Part shown: positions 10,375 to 20,149 of the stretch, in pieces | Layout: each line of letters starts with the position of its first letter | Position numbering within the stretch: position 1 is the first letter of the stretch | From: Dipteronia dyeriana | Taxonomy: Eukaryota; Streptophyta; Magnoliopsida; Sapindales; Sapindaceae | NCBI GenBank assembly: GCA_032871835.1 | Contig: CM065298.1 | Location: 78,396,154-78,460,153, forward strand | Length of the DNA stretch: 64,000 nucleotides | Direction: 5' to 3' | Translations under genes and position numbers: made by a program | Notes under the pieces: generated by a model | What the model was told of the DNA's origin: nothing | The model's input: the letters and a program-made list of their open reading frames with translations, nothing else | The model's database searches: none

Positions 10375-11639
10375 TTAATCTACACATCTTAATGTATTTA
10401 AAGCAATTTGAGTGCCAATCATACCACAAAAATGACAAGTAGGATAAAGTAAGAATTTATACCATTGCATTGTGTTCTCATCGCGGCATCGCCATGTTGA
10501 TGAGGTTGTCTTTGATGATTCATCAGTTGGCTTTTCCTTGGAACTTGAACTGATTGGTGGCATCTTTGGGGTCTAGATTCTTGAGGTGGTTAAGCAAGTT
10601 GATCTTGACTTCTTGGTTGGTCTCATAGTTGGTTTGTTGGAGTAGGTGATTTACTTTTCAAGAACTTGTTCTTTCTTCTTGAATTGCCTAAGCTTTGGTC
10701 GAGTTGCCAAGGCTTGTGTGGACTTTTCTTGAGTTGAAGGTAGCTTGGATGAAGCCTTACTTTTTCCTTGAGCATGAGGTTGTTTGACCTTGGCCTTCTT
10801 TAATTCTTCAAGGCACCTCATCTCTCTTTTCTTGACAATCTTCAAGGAGTTCTCTTTGTTGGCAAGTTCATCATTCATTGCCTTCATCCTTTGGTGGCAA
10901 TCTTCAATCTCCTTCTCATACTTAGACACATCAATCTTGTCCATCATCATTGAGTCATCAATGGAGGTCAATGCTCCATGGTCTTCAGTTTGGAGAAAAG
11001 ATTGGAGATGTCTTCCATTTGGTCATCCATGATCTCTTTGTATCGATGAAGTTGATTTTGACAATTTTGCTTTCTTTCTTCAAGGGTACGAATCTTTTCT
11101 TCCGTGGAAACCTTCCACAATCTCAAAGTTTCATTCTTTTTGAAAAGCTCTTCATTTTTCTTCAAAACTTTGAGAAGGGTCACTTGACATTTCTCAATTG
11201 AGTCAACTCCCACATCAATGCATTTACCTTGGTCACTTGTTGCCACACAAACCTTTTCATTTATATTAGAGTTAAGATTCAAGACCATGTTGCCTTCATC
11301 AAAGTCTTCCACATAAGAAGCTCCATTGGCCATGAAGTTAGGCACATGCTCTTCACATTTGGAAGAGTTCTATTCACTATTCTTAGACAAGGTCTTCTTC
11401 TTTACCTCCTTTTCTTTTGAGTTCATATTTTTCTTGTGAGATTTTATGAATCTCCTAAATCTCTCCACCATGAGAGTCATCTCCTCATCGGAGTCATATC
11501 TCTCCCTCTCATCTTTAGAGGTCACAACAACAATACCCGCTCTAAGTGTTTCACTCTCACACATGGTGTTTAAGTGAAGTGAATGAATGAATACAAATGT
11601 AAAGCAACAAACAAATGCAAACAAATGCAAGACACACAA
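10375..11639 (-). pseudogene. Gag C-terminal region of SIRE-E (coiled coil and zinc knuckle)
   Basis: Minus-strand reading blocks at 11639-11370, 11345-10968, 10971-10651 and 10563-10375 follow one another with frame changes and stops. The first holds the end of the gag domain (DEEMTLMVERFRRFI). The middle blocks are long Lys/Glu-rich coiled coils (LKVLKKNEELFKKNETL; KEIEDCHQRMKAMNDELANKE). The last contains CHFCGMIG, a remnant of a CCHC zinc knuckle. This order matches SIRE-type copia gag. Protease and pol do not follow, so only a structural gag remains. Confidence 0.65.
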
Positions 11640-11676
11640 ACAAGAGCTCGGATAACCTAATTATGTTAAGGGACCC

Positions 11677-11688
11677 GCTCTGATACCA
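11677..11688 (-). other. Initiator-Met tRNA primer-binding site of SIRE-E
   Basis: Minus-strand TGGTATCAGAGC, the classic plant copia primer site, two bases from the LTR end at 11691. Confidence 0.9.
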
Positions 11689-11690
11689 AT

Positions 11691-11831
11691 TGAAAATTTC
11701 CTCTTAAAACGAGTGTCGAATAAACCTAGAGGGTGGGTAAATATGTTTTAATCAAGTTAATTACCATTTTTTACTGATTAGGCAATATTCAAATTCACCC
11801 AACAAAACAAACATACAAAATCAAGTGTAAA
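11691..11831 (-). repeat. Truncated 5' LTR of SIRE-E
   Basis: Aligns with 6815-6957 and ends after ..CAAGTGTAAAG, where hAT-derived sequence starts. The rest of the LTR (about 2 kb) is not found on the far side of the hAT element, so this is a deletion and not a simple insertion. Confidence 0.85.
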
Positions 11832-14015
11832 GACCGTTGGACCTCCAACTGCCACTTTTTTTTTTTTTTCTTTTCTTTCCTATAATTCTATAAATACCCA
11901 CCATTTATTTTTTCCACTCCAATTTTCTCCCAATTCTCTCTAATTCTCATTTCTCTCTCAGTTTTTCAAGTTCCAATTCTCTCTCAAGTCTCAATCTCAA
12001 TTACTAAGTTAATAATATATTTTTTTTGTAATTACATTTCTTTTTAGTTTTTTACTCAATTAAAATTCATTTCCTATAAACTTTTCAAATTTATTTCCAA
12101 TGATTTATTTCTGTCAAATTTTTCACATTTTTTCACATTATTTCAATTAGTTCAATTTTATAAATGGAAAGTGAAAGTGGAAGTGGAGACATTCCAAGAT
12201 GTTCCATTTCAATGAAAGGTAAGGGTTGTATGCCGGACATTTCAAAAATTCCGAACAACGTCGATTATGATGACACCACCAATCTCATGAGTTTCTACCA
12301 GCCTGAGCCTATATTGAAGACCTAAACTCTCCTCATCCCAGTCATCCCCCTCTAATAATTCTAAACTCGATCCCGATTCCACCTCTAATTTCACAAGCCA
12401 ATAAGAAAATATGCATGATCCCCCTCCAGAGTTTGAATTTGAACCACCTATGGATGAGAAGTTACAAAAGCAACCAAAATATGATCTCTTCGTATTCCAT
12501 ATGAAGAAAGTAACACAAACTAATGGAAGCACTGTAAAGGTTTGCAATTACTACAAAAAGTATTTAAGTGGAGTAAATCTGGAGGAAATGGCTTTTATTG
12601 GAAGCATATAACAAATAGCCATCTAGACACATATGCCAGATCGAGTACACAATCCCGAATTTTCAGGTTCCCTACTCCTAACATTCAATTATTTAAATAT
12701 AGTGATCAAATTAATATAGAAGAATTATCTAGAATGGTTGCAGTAGAACATTTACCATTTAGTTTTGGTAAAAATGTTGATTTTATTAACTATTGTCGAC
12801 AAGTATTAAATCCTATTGCATGTCGTGTTCCAAGACAAATGCTCATAGAAACACTTAAAAGGATTTATGACAAAGAAAAGTTGAATTTGGAAAATTATTT
12901 TGAAAAATTTCATGGTCGTGTTTCCATATGTACCGATATATGGAATGACCATTGACAAATGCATTCATACTTGGGTGTCACATGCCATTGTATAGATAAA
13001 GCATGGACAATCGAAAAATAAATTCTTGCATTTAGACTTTTTGATGATGCACACACTGATGCTAATATTTTTAGACAACTTAGAATTATTTTTTAAAAGT
13101 ATAAAATTCAAAACAAAATTTTTGTAGTTGGTTTTTATAATGCTTCCAATAATACCATTGTTATTCCTGCTTTAATTGAACATAAAGGTTCCACCAACTC
13201 AAAATGTATCTCAGTCCACATCATCATCCTCATTTATGAATTTAGGGTATAATTTGTTAGCCAAAAAAACCAAAAAAATACGGGTTCTTCTTCGTCAAGC
13301 TTGAACTCGTATTCTGAGCTTGAATCCTATCTAGGTATCTATTTTGAGTTTATGGAAGGTGGAATGAGCATCAAAAGTACTTTCCTATCTTGGCTTTGAT
13401 AGCCAAACAAAAATTTTCAACTCCTGTTTCTACAGTGGCTGTCGAACAAGTGTTTAGCACCGGTGGAAATATTCTAGTCGTAAGACGTTCACTTTTGAGT
13501 CTATAATCAATTCAAATGCAAGCTTGTGTTGATGATTGGACCAAGATGCAAAACAGACAACAAGAAATCGATCAAGATGCAAATGCACCCTATGATTTCT
13601 TCAAAGATGACCAACCTGTTGCAAGTAGAATAGATGATCATGACAACCAATAGTTATGGTGCCATCTCACATAACGTGTCCATGTTTTCACCAAACCTGC
13701 AATAAAAGGTAGGAAAACTACATGGCCTTTGATTCCTCTAAACACCAAAAGGATATGTAGGCAACTGAATTCTAGTAAAAATTAAGTGTAAGACTAATTT
13801 TACATTTTTAGTTTTATTTTAATTTATTTTGTATTGTATCATATATTAATATTTTTTATTTTATTTCAATTTTGGGTGACCTAGTAAAATGCAATTACAA
13901 TTTTACATGTCTAAGCTTTTTTTATAATAATAGTAAGTAAAAAAACCCGGTTCCAAACCAAAATCGTCGAACTGGAACCGTTGTTTCTGAATCGGGAACC
14001 GGAAGCAACGACATG
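11832..14015 (+). mobile_element. Degenerate hAT transposon
   Basis: Contains a broken transposase (12164-13653). The right edge is rich in CCGGTTCC/GGAACCG motifs, as in hAT ends of this type. The left edge starts in the element's leader (CCGTTGGACCTCC), so its true 5' terminus is missing. No target duplication could be recognised. Confidence 0.7.
12164..13653 (+). pseudogene. hAT transposase (RICESLEEPER-like), broken and internally deleted
   Basis: Reading starts at ATG 12164 (MESESGSGD), hits a stop near 12322 and resumes in another frame. Around 12450-12640 is a BED-type zinc finger: CNYYKKYLSG, then a frameshift and WKHITNSH. The second cysteine is replaced by Tyr. The catalytic RNase H-like region continues to the stop at 12953-12955 (SICTDIWNDH) and fades after 13200. 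The middle of the catalytic domain is missing. The C-terminal hATC dimerisation domain is recognisable at 13380-13640 (STVAVEQVFSTGGNIL, QACVDDWTKMQNRQQEID) despite stops. The order BED, catalytic core, hATC is diagnostic. No functional protein is possible. Confidence 0.8.
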
Positions 14016-14330
14016 ACTATTCATATATATGAAGTGATATGTTTACATGTCATTCATTTGAGAAAAAGACTCTACACATCCCATCAGGATGATATGAGTA
14101 TCATAGAAGGGATTTAAGATCCTAACATATAATGTGAAATTAGAAATAATATTTTATTCATTTCATCATACTTGATGCTCATGAAAAGCAATATTTAGAG
14201 TTGCTTAAACAAAAATTGAAAATAGGGAGAGTATGGCCGCTTGGGAAAGAAAATGAGAGAGTTTAAGCATGACCTGATAATGATCAAAACAATATATATA
14301 TTAAATGGTAGGGTCCATGATAGTAATGCT

Positions 14331-14357
14331 GACAATATATATATATATATATATATA
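14331..14357. repeat. (TA)n microsatellite
   Basis: Dinucleotide run within the decayed copia-D leader or gag region. Confidence 0.85.
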
Positions 14358-14540
14358 TTAAATGGTGAGGTAAATGACAATGATGAGGGAGATTGTTATC
14401 ATTTCAGATGAGATAAAAAATGACATTACACATAATGTCAATGAAATTCCCATAAGGGAAATATATATGTCTTGCCGAGAGTGCAACGACTCATATAATT
14501 TCTGCGGACTAAGAAATATTTTATGAATTTGACTTTGCTT

Positions 14541-14870
14541 AGAGCAAATGTTAATACTGTATCAGGTCCAACGGGTCTGATAGAAAGCTCTGGAAGAACC
14601 ATGATATTGTTATCAAACAGTACTAAATTATATATCAAGTCCAAACGGATCTGATAGAAAGCTTAGGAAGAGCCACATTATTGTTATCAAACAATGTTAA
14701 ATTATGTATCAATGATACTTGAAATATCCTTAGTTCAAGGGCACATAAGGTTAATACCAGATCAGATCCATCAGATCTGACAAAAGGCTCTAGAAGTGCC
14801 ACAATCTTATTACCAAATGGTATTAATTTGTGCATTGATGACACTTTATATCATTCAAATAGAATATAAA
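14541..14870 (+). repeat. Triplicated protease segment in Copia-D
   Basis: Three diverged consecutive copies (starting about 14541, 14638 and 14739) of a block with the common order GATCTGATAGAAAGCT, GGAAGAGCCAC, TTGTTATCAAACA, AATT. The middle copy lacks the first 20 or so bases. Intact copia proteases have this block once. Confidence 0.6.
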
Positions 14871-15153
14871 GGAATTTGAATAGTTTCAAAGATATACAAA
14901 GGAATGGATATCATATTGAAACTATGAGTAATGAGAATGTTGAATATATGTACATTACTTCTCATGATTCAGGCTAGCAACTCATTATAGAAAAGTTGTG
15001 TGCTTTATCATCTAGATTATATTACACTGTTATTAAGATTGTAGAGGTTTATGAAGTTATGAATCAAAAGTTCCCGGATCCCTTTTCTTTTTTTACTTTA
15101 GCGTGACCGTCTTGGTTACCCAGAATCTACAATGATGCGTAGAATCATTGCAA

Positions 15154-15158
15154 ATTCT
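15154..15158. other. Target-site duplication of Tat-C, left copy (ATTCT)
   Basis: ATTCT precedes the 5' LTR and recurs at 36172-36176 after the 3' LTR. With one copy removed, the copia-D reading frame is continuous across the site. Confidence 0.9.
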
Positions 15159-15765
15159 TATTATTGGTAAAATCTGAAAGAGCGTTGAGTCAGAATGATA
15201 ACATGAATGTGCGAAATTCAGAGATGTCACATCACCAAAAATCAACTAGACTGAACCAACCTAAGTTGACCAAGGATGGCCTCACGATACCCGGTCGGGG
15301 TTACTTAGACGATCGAGTGGAATTAACTTAACTAAGGTGGTTTGACTAATCAAGTGAAGATAACAAGGTTAGGATTATAGAGATGGTCGGATCAAAGCCT
15401 TCAGTCGGGATCGAATCACTGGTCGGAGGAAATGAGGTCTGGTCGGGTCTAGAAAAGGGTTGGTTGAGCGACACGTGGCCAACATTGAATTTAATGCAAA
15501 TTACGATTCCATTATACAGAAGATGAGTCTTACTCAAAAAAGGTGTCTCGAAGACCACTCTGATAAGGAAACAAACTTCCTTAGAGATATCAGAGTCCAG
15601 ATTAGGCAAGAAATCTAATGCATTTAGAACATAATCAATACAAAGCGGGGAAGAAGAATAAAACGACTCTGACAAGTCAGAGTCTTATAAAACCTCGACA
15701 ACTTTCCTTACTTGTACACTAAGAATTAGGGTTCAATACATATATAAATAGACCCTAATAATACC
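15159..15765 (+). repeat. 5' LTR of Tat-C, first part
   Basis: Matches 35315 onward in the 3' LTR. It is interrupted after ATACC by the Tat-B insertion, and the remaining 251 bp resume at 27753. Its first dinucleotide is TA instead of TG. Confidence 0.9.
15761..15765. other. Target-site duplication of Tat-B, left copy (ATACC)
   Basis: ATACC lies directly outside the Tat-B LTR and recurs at 27748-27752. The corresponding site in the intact Tat-C 3' LTR reads ACGCC, present once. Confidence 0.95.
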
Positions 15766-16671
15766 TGTTGACGTCGATTTCTGGGTTGTATCAGAAAAGC
15801 CAACAAGGATTAGATTTCGGCTATTAATTCAAAGAGAAAGAGATTCAGAGAGAGTAACGAAGACACAAGTTTTACGTGGTAAAACTCCGATGACAGGAGA
15901 AACTTCCACGGGTGGTTGAAGGATCAACCAAGCCAAAATCCACTATGAAAATATGATGTTTACAAGCTCTCGATCTCTCTTTTTTCTCTCTGTATTTTTC
16001 CATTGCTTGTTGTGTATGCTATATTGCCTATATCTTTTCTGGACGAGATTATGGGTCTATTTATATGTTTATAGAACCCTAATCTGCTTTGTACAAGTAA
16101 TACAGGATCTTTGTATTTAATTATGATTCGGTTACTTGCTTGAGGTTGATTTGTCTTCTTTCCTGTTTCGGAGTCTATTATGGAAATCGAGTGAGATTCT
16201 AGTAGTGCAGTTTTATTTCGACTTGTTTCCTTATAAGAATGTAGTCTTTGTAGCGAAATCAAGTTGTTTCCTGATTGAGGATTCTTCTAGCTCAGTATTC
16301 TGTTCTCTTTGGGATTCCTTCCTGATGGCTATCTTCGTGTATTTAATGACTCAATCCGTATAAACAAAGCACTAAGTTTCTTACTTGGGTCGCATTTATC
16401 CCGAGTAAGAATAACACTTGTTGGTCCCGAGTATCGCCGTTTAAGCCAGAGTAGAAGATGCTTTCTTGTCTACCCCGAGTACTTTTAATTGATTTGGAGT
16501 AATTTAGTTGATCCCGAGTAGGTCTTGCCATGCTACTGGTTTACTCGGGTGGTTTTCTTCTCTTTAATGATGCCTCGTAGGATATTTCCTAAGTGCCTAT
16601 TTGGGTGTCCACTTGGCAATTTTCTCCTTCCTGTCGATGACATGTATGCTTGGTAAAATTCACATACGAAA
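15766..16671 (-). repeat. 3' LTR of Tat-B (906 bp)
   Basis: Begins TGTTGACG; the right end reads CATACGAAA where the partner LTR has CATACGACA. It carries the CCCGAGTA/ACTCGGG cluster at about 16380-16555. Short open frames inside it have no family resemblance. Confidence 0.93.
16380..16555. promoter_or_regulatory. Cluster of CCCGAGTA motifs in the Tat LTR
   Basis: About seven intact or one-off copies of CCCGAGTA or its complement lie within 175 bp, on both strands, in the element's presumed U3. The same cluster is at 27460-27630 and 1670-1835. The spacing suggests multiple binding sites for one factor, but no factor is identified. Confidence 0.45.
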
Positions 16672-16683
16672 ATACCCCTTTAA
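16672..16683 (-). other. Polypurine tract of Tat-B
   Basis: Minus-strand TTAAAGGGGTAT abuts the 3' LTR. Tat-C has AATGGGGTA in the same place. Confidence 0.7.
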
Positions 16684-17170
16684 AATATTTTTACCTAGTA
16701 AATTTCATTTCGGGCAAGAGTATTTTAAATATCTTAATTTTTACTTGTCAGAATAATGGTTTTATCATAATGACGTGTCTTAATGGTGACCCTGTAATTT
16801 CGATTCGCTTCATCAAGCGAGATCTTAAATGCTGGTGACGTTTTGAAGTTCTGACGGTCGAGGGCTACTTCCTGTTTTGACATGTGTCCCTCGTCTTTTC
16901 GTTTTTCAATATCATTTATGAGAAATGATTTTTGCGTCTCCCTAAACACCGCCTACGTCATCGAGTTTCATCATAAGTTAAGTTTTTTTTCTTGAAATCC
17001 TAGGGTTTCGTGCCGTCTCCTTTTTAAATTCTTCGCTGAAAGACGTCGTTGGTTTATTCTCAACAATTTTCAGCAGAAATTTCTTTAAACCCATATTTCT
17101 TTATCACGAAGTTCGCGATTATCCGTTTGAAGATCTTGCATCAATCTCAATTTAAGGTTAGTTTTGATAG
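16684..17170 (+). other. Spacer between the Tat-B 3' LTR and the antisense gene
   Basis: No coding sequence. It should contain the promoter and 5' UTR of the plus-strand antisense gene. A CCTAGGGTTT leader-like motif lies at about 17002. No convincing TATA box was identified. Confidence 0.35.
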
Positions 17171-18307
17171 GGCCATCTTCCCACCATCGTCTCTTTAAAA
17201 TCGCTTTTGATGCATTAGAACGTGGGGATTTCCAGTTAGTTTCTTACATTAAATGATTACTGGGGGATATCCCAATAGATGAGCCTCCATTCTTAGAGGT
17301 TGATGTTTCTGGGCTTCACCCTAACGTCACTCTCAGCCCTGTATCGAGTTCTCAATCTAGTTCTGATTCTGATATTTTTGATCACAGGGTATCTTTTTAA
17401 AGGATGGGGAAACATCAGAGCAGAAGTGAGGTGTACAAGCACGGCTCGAGCAGCATTCAGATCAGGGAACAGACTGTTAACGAGGGTGATATTGATGAGG
17501 TGTATAGGGTGTCTCGTCTTTCGTTTTCTAATACTCGCCCGAGTGGCTTTGATACTGAGCCGAATGTGGTCGGGCAAGCTGAAATAGAAAAATACCGCTC
17601 CTGATTCGACTTGCCTGACTCGGTCACTTTGGTTCCTGCGGGGGATAGAGCCATATAGAATCCTCATGAGGGTATGGTCGCGGTGTATGAATCAATGCTA
17701 TGATGTGGTGTCACACTTCCCTTTCAACCATTTATTGCCTGGTTTTTGGCTGAAGCAGGGATAGCCCCAGCTCAGTTGGCCCCGAATAGTTATAAAGTCT
17801 TGATGTGCATGTGGCATATGTTCAGTAGGATGAACCTTTCACCGCCTTCCCCAAATGAAATTAGGCATTTCTTTACGCTGAGGCAGGTTAGCAGGACGGG
17901 GACCTATTTTCTTACATCTACTTCATCGGACGGTTGGGTCCCCAAAGAAGCAAAGGTGAATCGGGAGGTCGACGCTTCTAATGACCCAAAAAAGAAGGGT
18001 TTTGTATGGGGATTCCCTACATCTAACAAGTTCTGGAAGAACAGTTGGTTTTTTACTGGAGGGGCTCTCGGGCTCAACGTTACTGTTGGATCTGAGGATT
18101 CCCTAAAGGTGTTGAGTGTTCCCCGTTTCTTCTGTTCCCCCAAAGTGTGGAACAAGAAAATAATTGATTATAGTGATTCTAAGCTGAAGAGGCTGACTCG
18201 GGCAGCTGTTCGTACTCTAGAGAAGATGATCAAGAGCTACCTTTTTAAAGAGGAGGATTTGATAAAGCACGGCTTCTTCAGACAAATTTCGGGCCATCGC
18301 AGGCTAT

Positions 18308-18379
18308 GTAAGTAACCCGATGCCCTTTCTATTATATTTTTCTGCTTTTCATCTTCTTACATGAATCTTTTTTTTTAAG
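18308..18379 (+). other. Intron in the Tat-B antisense gene
   Basis: GTAAGT donor and a T-rich tract ending TTTTTTAAG. The corresponding Tat-C position also has a GTAAGA donor and TTTCTTAG acceptor. Confidence 0.6.
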
Positions 18380-19228
18380 TGTTCGATACCGACGTCGTCA
18401 GCGATCTTCAGGCTTGCAAGGTAAAGTTGATTCTACAGGCGAGTAGAAAAGAAGCTTCCCGTCAGGGCCATGAGGGTATTGCTCCACCAGAGCCTGATGA
18501 GGAAACCGACACTGCTGAGGAACAGATCCCCGAGTACGTTCATCAAGGTGCTCAACATTCTACTCAGGATTTTGCTAGTCCAAGTGGCCAAAGCGTGCCA
18601 ACTAACATCCTACTGCCTGATAATAGGGAGAGGCAATGTGAAAGCCCGGGTGAAGTGCCTGTTGGATGGTTTGTAGCCGGTGACGGTGGTAATGTCTTGA
18701 CGGATCAAATGCCTGCAGGTGCCGAATTCATTGAGTCATTCCGGGACGATCCGCAGGAATATCCTACTGTTGACCTTAACTTCCGCCGTTCTTGGGGTGA
18801 GAAGCGAAAGACAGTTAGTTCGCCGTCTCATCCTCTCAAAGTTCCTTGGGTAGTCTCATTTATCGACTCCAGTGATGAAGATGTTGCGGATGAGATTGCC
18901 CCGAGTGTTGGCGCTAGAGCATCAGTAGATGTGGCCGCTTCAAAACCGAGTAGGGCTTCTTCTACCCTCGAGGTTGGAGATATGGGGGCTGAACCTTTGA
19001 GGGTTCCTTCAAATCTTTCTCCATCCTTAGAACCGACAGGGCTTTTTCTGCCCTTGAGTTTGGAAATCTGGGAGCTGAATCCTCGGGGGTTCCTTTATTC
19101 CTTTCTCCCAGGATATGCTACGGGAGATGTCATCTGGTCGGGCTTTTATCTGGGAAGACCGCTGGAGCGGCTTTCGGGATGGTTCCCTGACAGAAAGTCT
19201 TTAAAATATTTTCAAAGGTGCATCTTGT

Positions 19229-19293
19229 GTAAGTTAAATTCGACTCCTCTATCGTTTTGCTTCTGTCAAATTTCTGAATATACCTTTTCACAG
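19229..19293 (+). other. 65-bp intron in the Tat-B antisense gene
   Basis: GTAAGT donor, CTTTTCACAG acceptor, followed by the coiled-coil exon starting ATGGTGGCC. The Tat-C counterpart (32537-32601) is also 65 bp and precedes ATGGTTACC. Confidence 0.75.
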
Positions 19294-20149
19294 ATGGTGG
19301 CCGAATTTGCTGAGTTAGTTCAGACGCAGCAACATCAAGCTGATCGAATAAGGTGTCTGGAGGCTCAGTTGAAGGCGAGTGAGGAAGGTCGTGTTTGAGC
19401 TGAAGAAGCTTATCAGCAGGAGGTCGGTTCTGTACAGATATTCGCCGACCAATGTCTGGCGAAGCAGGTTGAAGCCGAGGAGAAGGCATCTTTGGCAGAT
19501 GAGAAGGTTGCATCACTTCAACATCTCCTATCTTTTGCTGAAGAATCCTTTCTTAAGTTCGAGCAGCAGGCGGAGCAGTCAAGGTCGGCGTATGACCAAA
19601 AAATCAAAGATCTGGAGCGCCAAGTGTTAACAGTTGAATCCCTATCCCGAGAGGCCAGGTTGGAACTTGAAGTCCGAGGGGTGGGTTGTTTTAAAAGATC
19701 CCCTGCTTACGATGCCCTACTTTTTTGGGAATTTAAACGCGGGCTAGTTTCGGCTGGCGAATTCTTCAAGGTTAAGAATAGGGCGACCGAGAAAGCTAGA
19801 GCTAATTGGGAGCAGTCAATCAAACATCACGTGGACCGGTCCTTGGAGTCTCTTCGGATTCAGATGAAGGAATGGAGAGCCTACTGTCATAGTCAAGGCA
19901 AAGAGAATCATCCCATGCATTTAGAGATTCCGTCCGAGCATTCTCTCTCGACCTTTTATGCAAGTCAAGAGTCGGTTGAGGGTGTAGTCCCAGATGTCGG
20001 GCCAGTCACGGGTGAAGATTACAGCCAGTGGAGGGATGATATTGTCGACAATATCGCTTGGCCGTCTAATGAGAGCCTGCTTCGTGAGTACGAGATGGTG
20101 CCAGATCCGAGTATTGGCAAATGCTCGAAATCCTCGCAACCTTAATTTT

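Larger units (their letters stand above)
6815..11831 (-). mobile_element. SIRE-E: gag-only SIRE/Maximus-like copia element
   Basis: Minus-strand order is a truncated 5' LTR (11691-11831), a methionine-tRNA primer site (11677-11688), gag remnants (10375-11639), a non-coding part, a polypurine tract (8945-8956) and a full 3' LTR (6815-8944). The first 141 bases of the two LTRs match. No reverse transcriptase, RNase H or integrase is present, so this is a deletion derivative dependent on other copies. The 5' LTR ends abruptly at 11831 against hAT sequence. Lineage is judged from the long LTR with a CTAGAGGGT-type 3' end and the AAAAGGGGAGAT polypurine tract. Confidence 0.8.
14016..15158 (+). mobile_element. 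Copia-D, left fragment (gag/protease/pre-integrase)
   Basis: Plus-strand Ty1/copia coding remnants: a protease-like segment (around 14470-14870) and the GAG-pre-integrase motif (RDRLGYPES) at about 15100-15135. The reading frame is interrupted here by the Tat-C insertion and resumes at 36177. The segment is degenerate with several stops. The left end of the element is not recognisable. Confidence 0.7.
17171..20145 (+). pseudogene. Antisense extra gene of Tat-B: gypsy-type transposon domain plus coiled coil, with introns
   Basis: Runs opposite to gag-pol. The first block (17171-17393) reads HHRLFKIAFDALERGDF and relates to the Tat-C copy. The second (17404-18307) starts MGKHQSRSE and includes a domain resembling the Pfam 'putative gypsy type transposon' family (LVPAGDRA, FLAEAGIAPAQLAPNSYKVL, GFVWGFPTSNKFWKNSWFF). 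It has three stops near 17603, 17656 and 17701. An intron follows (18308-18379), then an acidic low-complexity region, a second intron (19229-19293) and a coiled coil starting MVAEFAEL, with a stop at 19396. The conserved end block runs GEFFKVKNRATEKARANW to WPSNESLLREYEMV. Function unknown. Both introns have GTAAGT donors and AG acceptors and are matched in Tat-C. The domain assignment is from memory of the family. Confidence 0.78.

Noticed and set aside
14438..14844. Minus-strand frames (68 and 69 codons)
   Set aside because: Antisense shadows of the triplicated Copia-D protease block on the plus strand.
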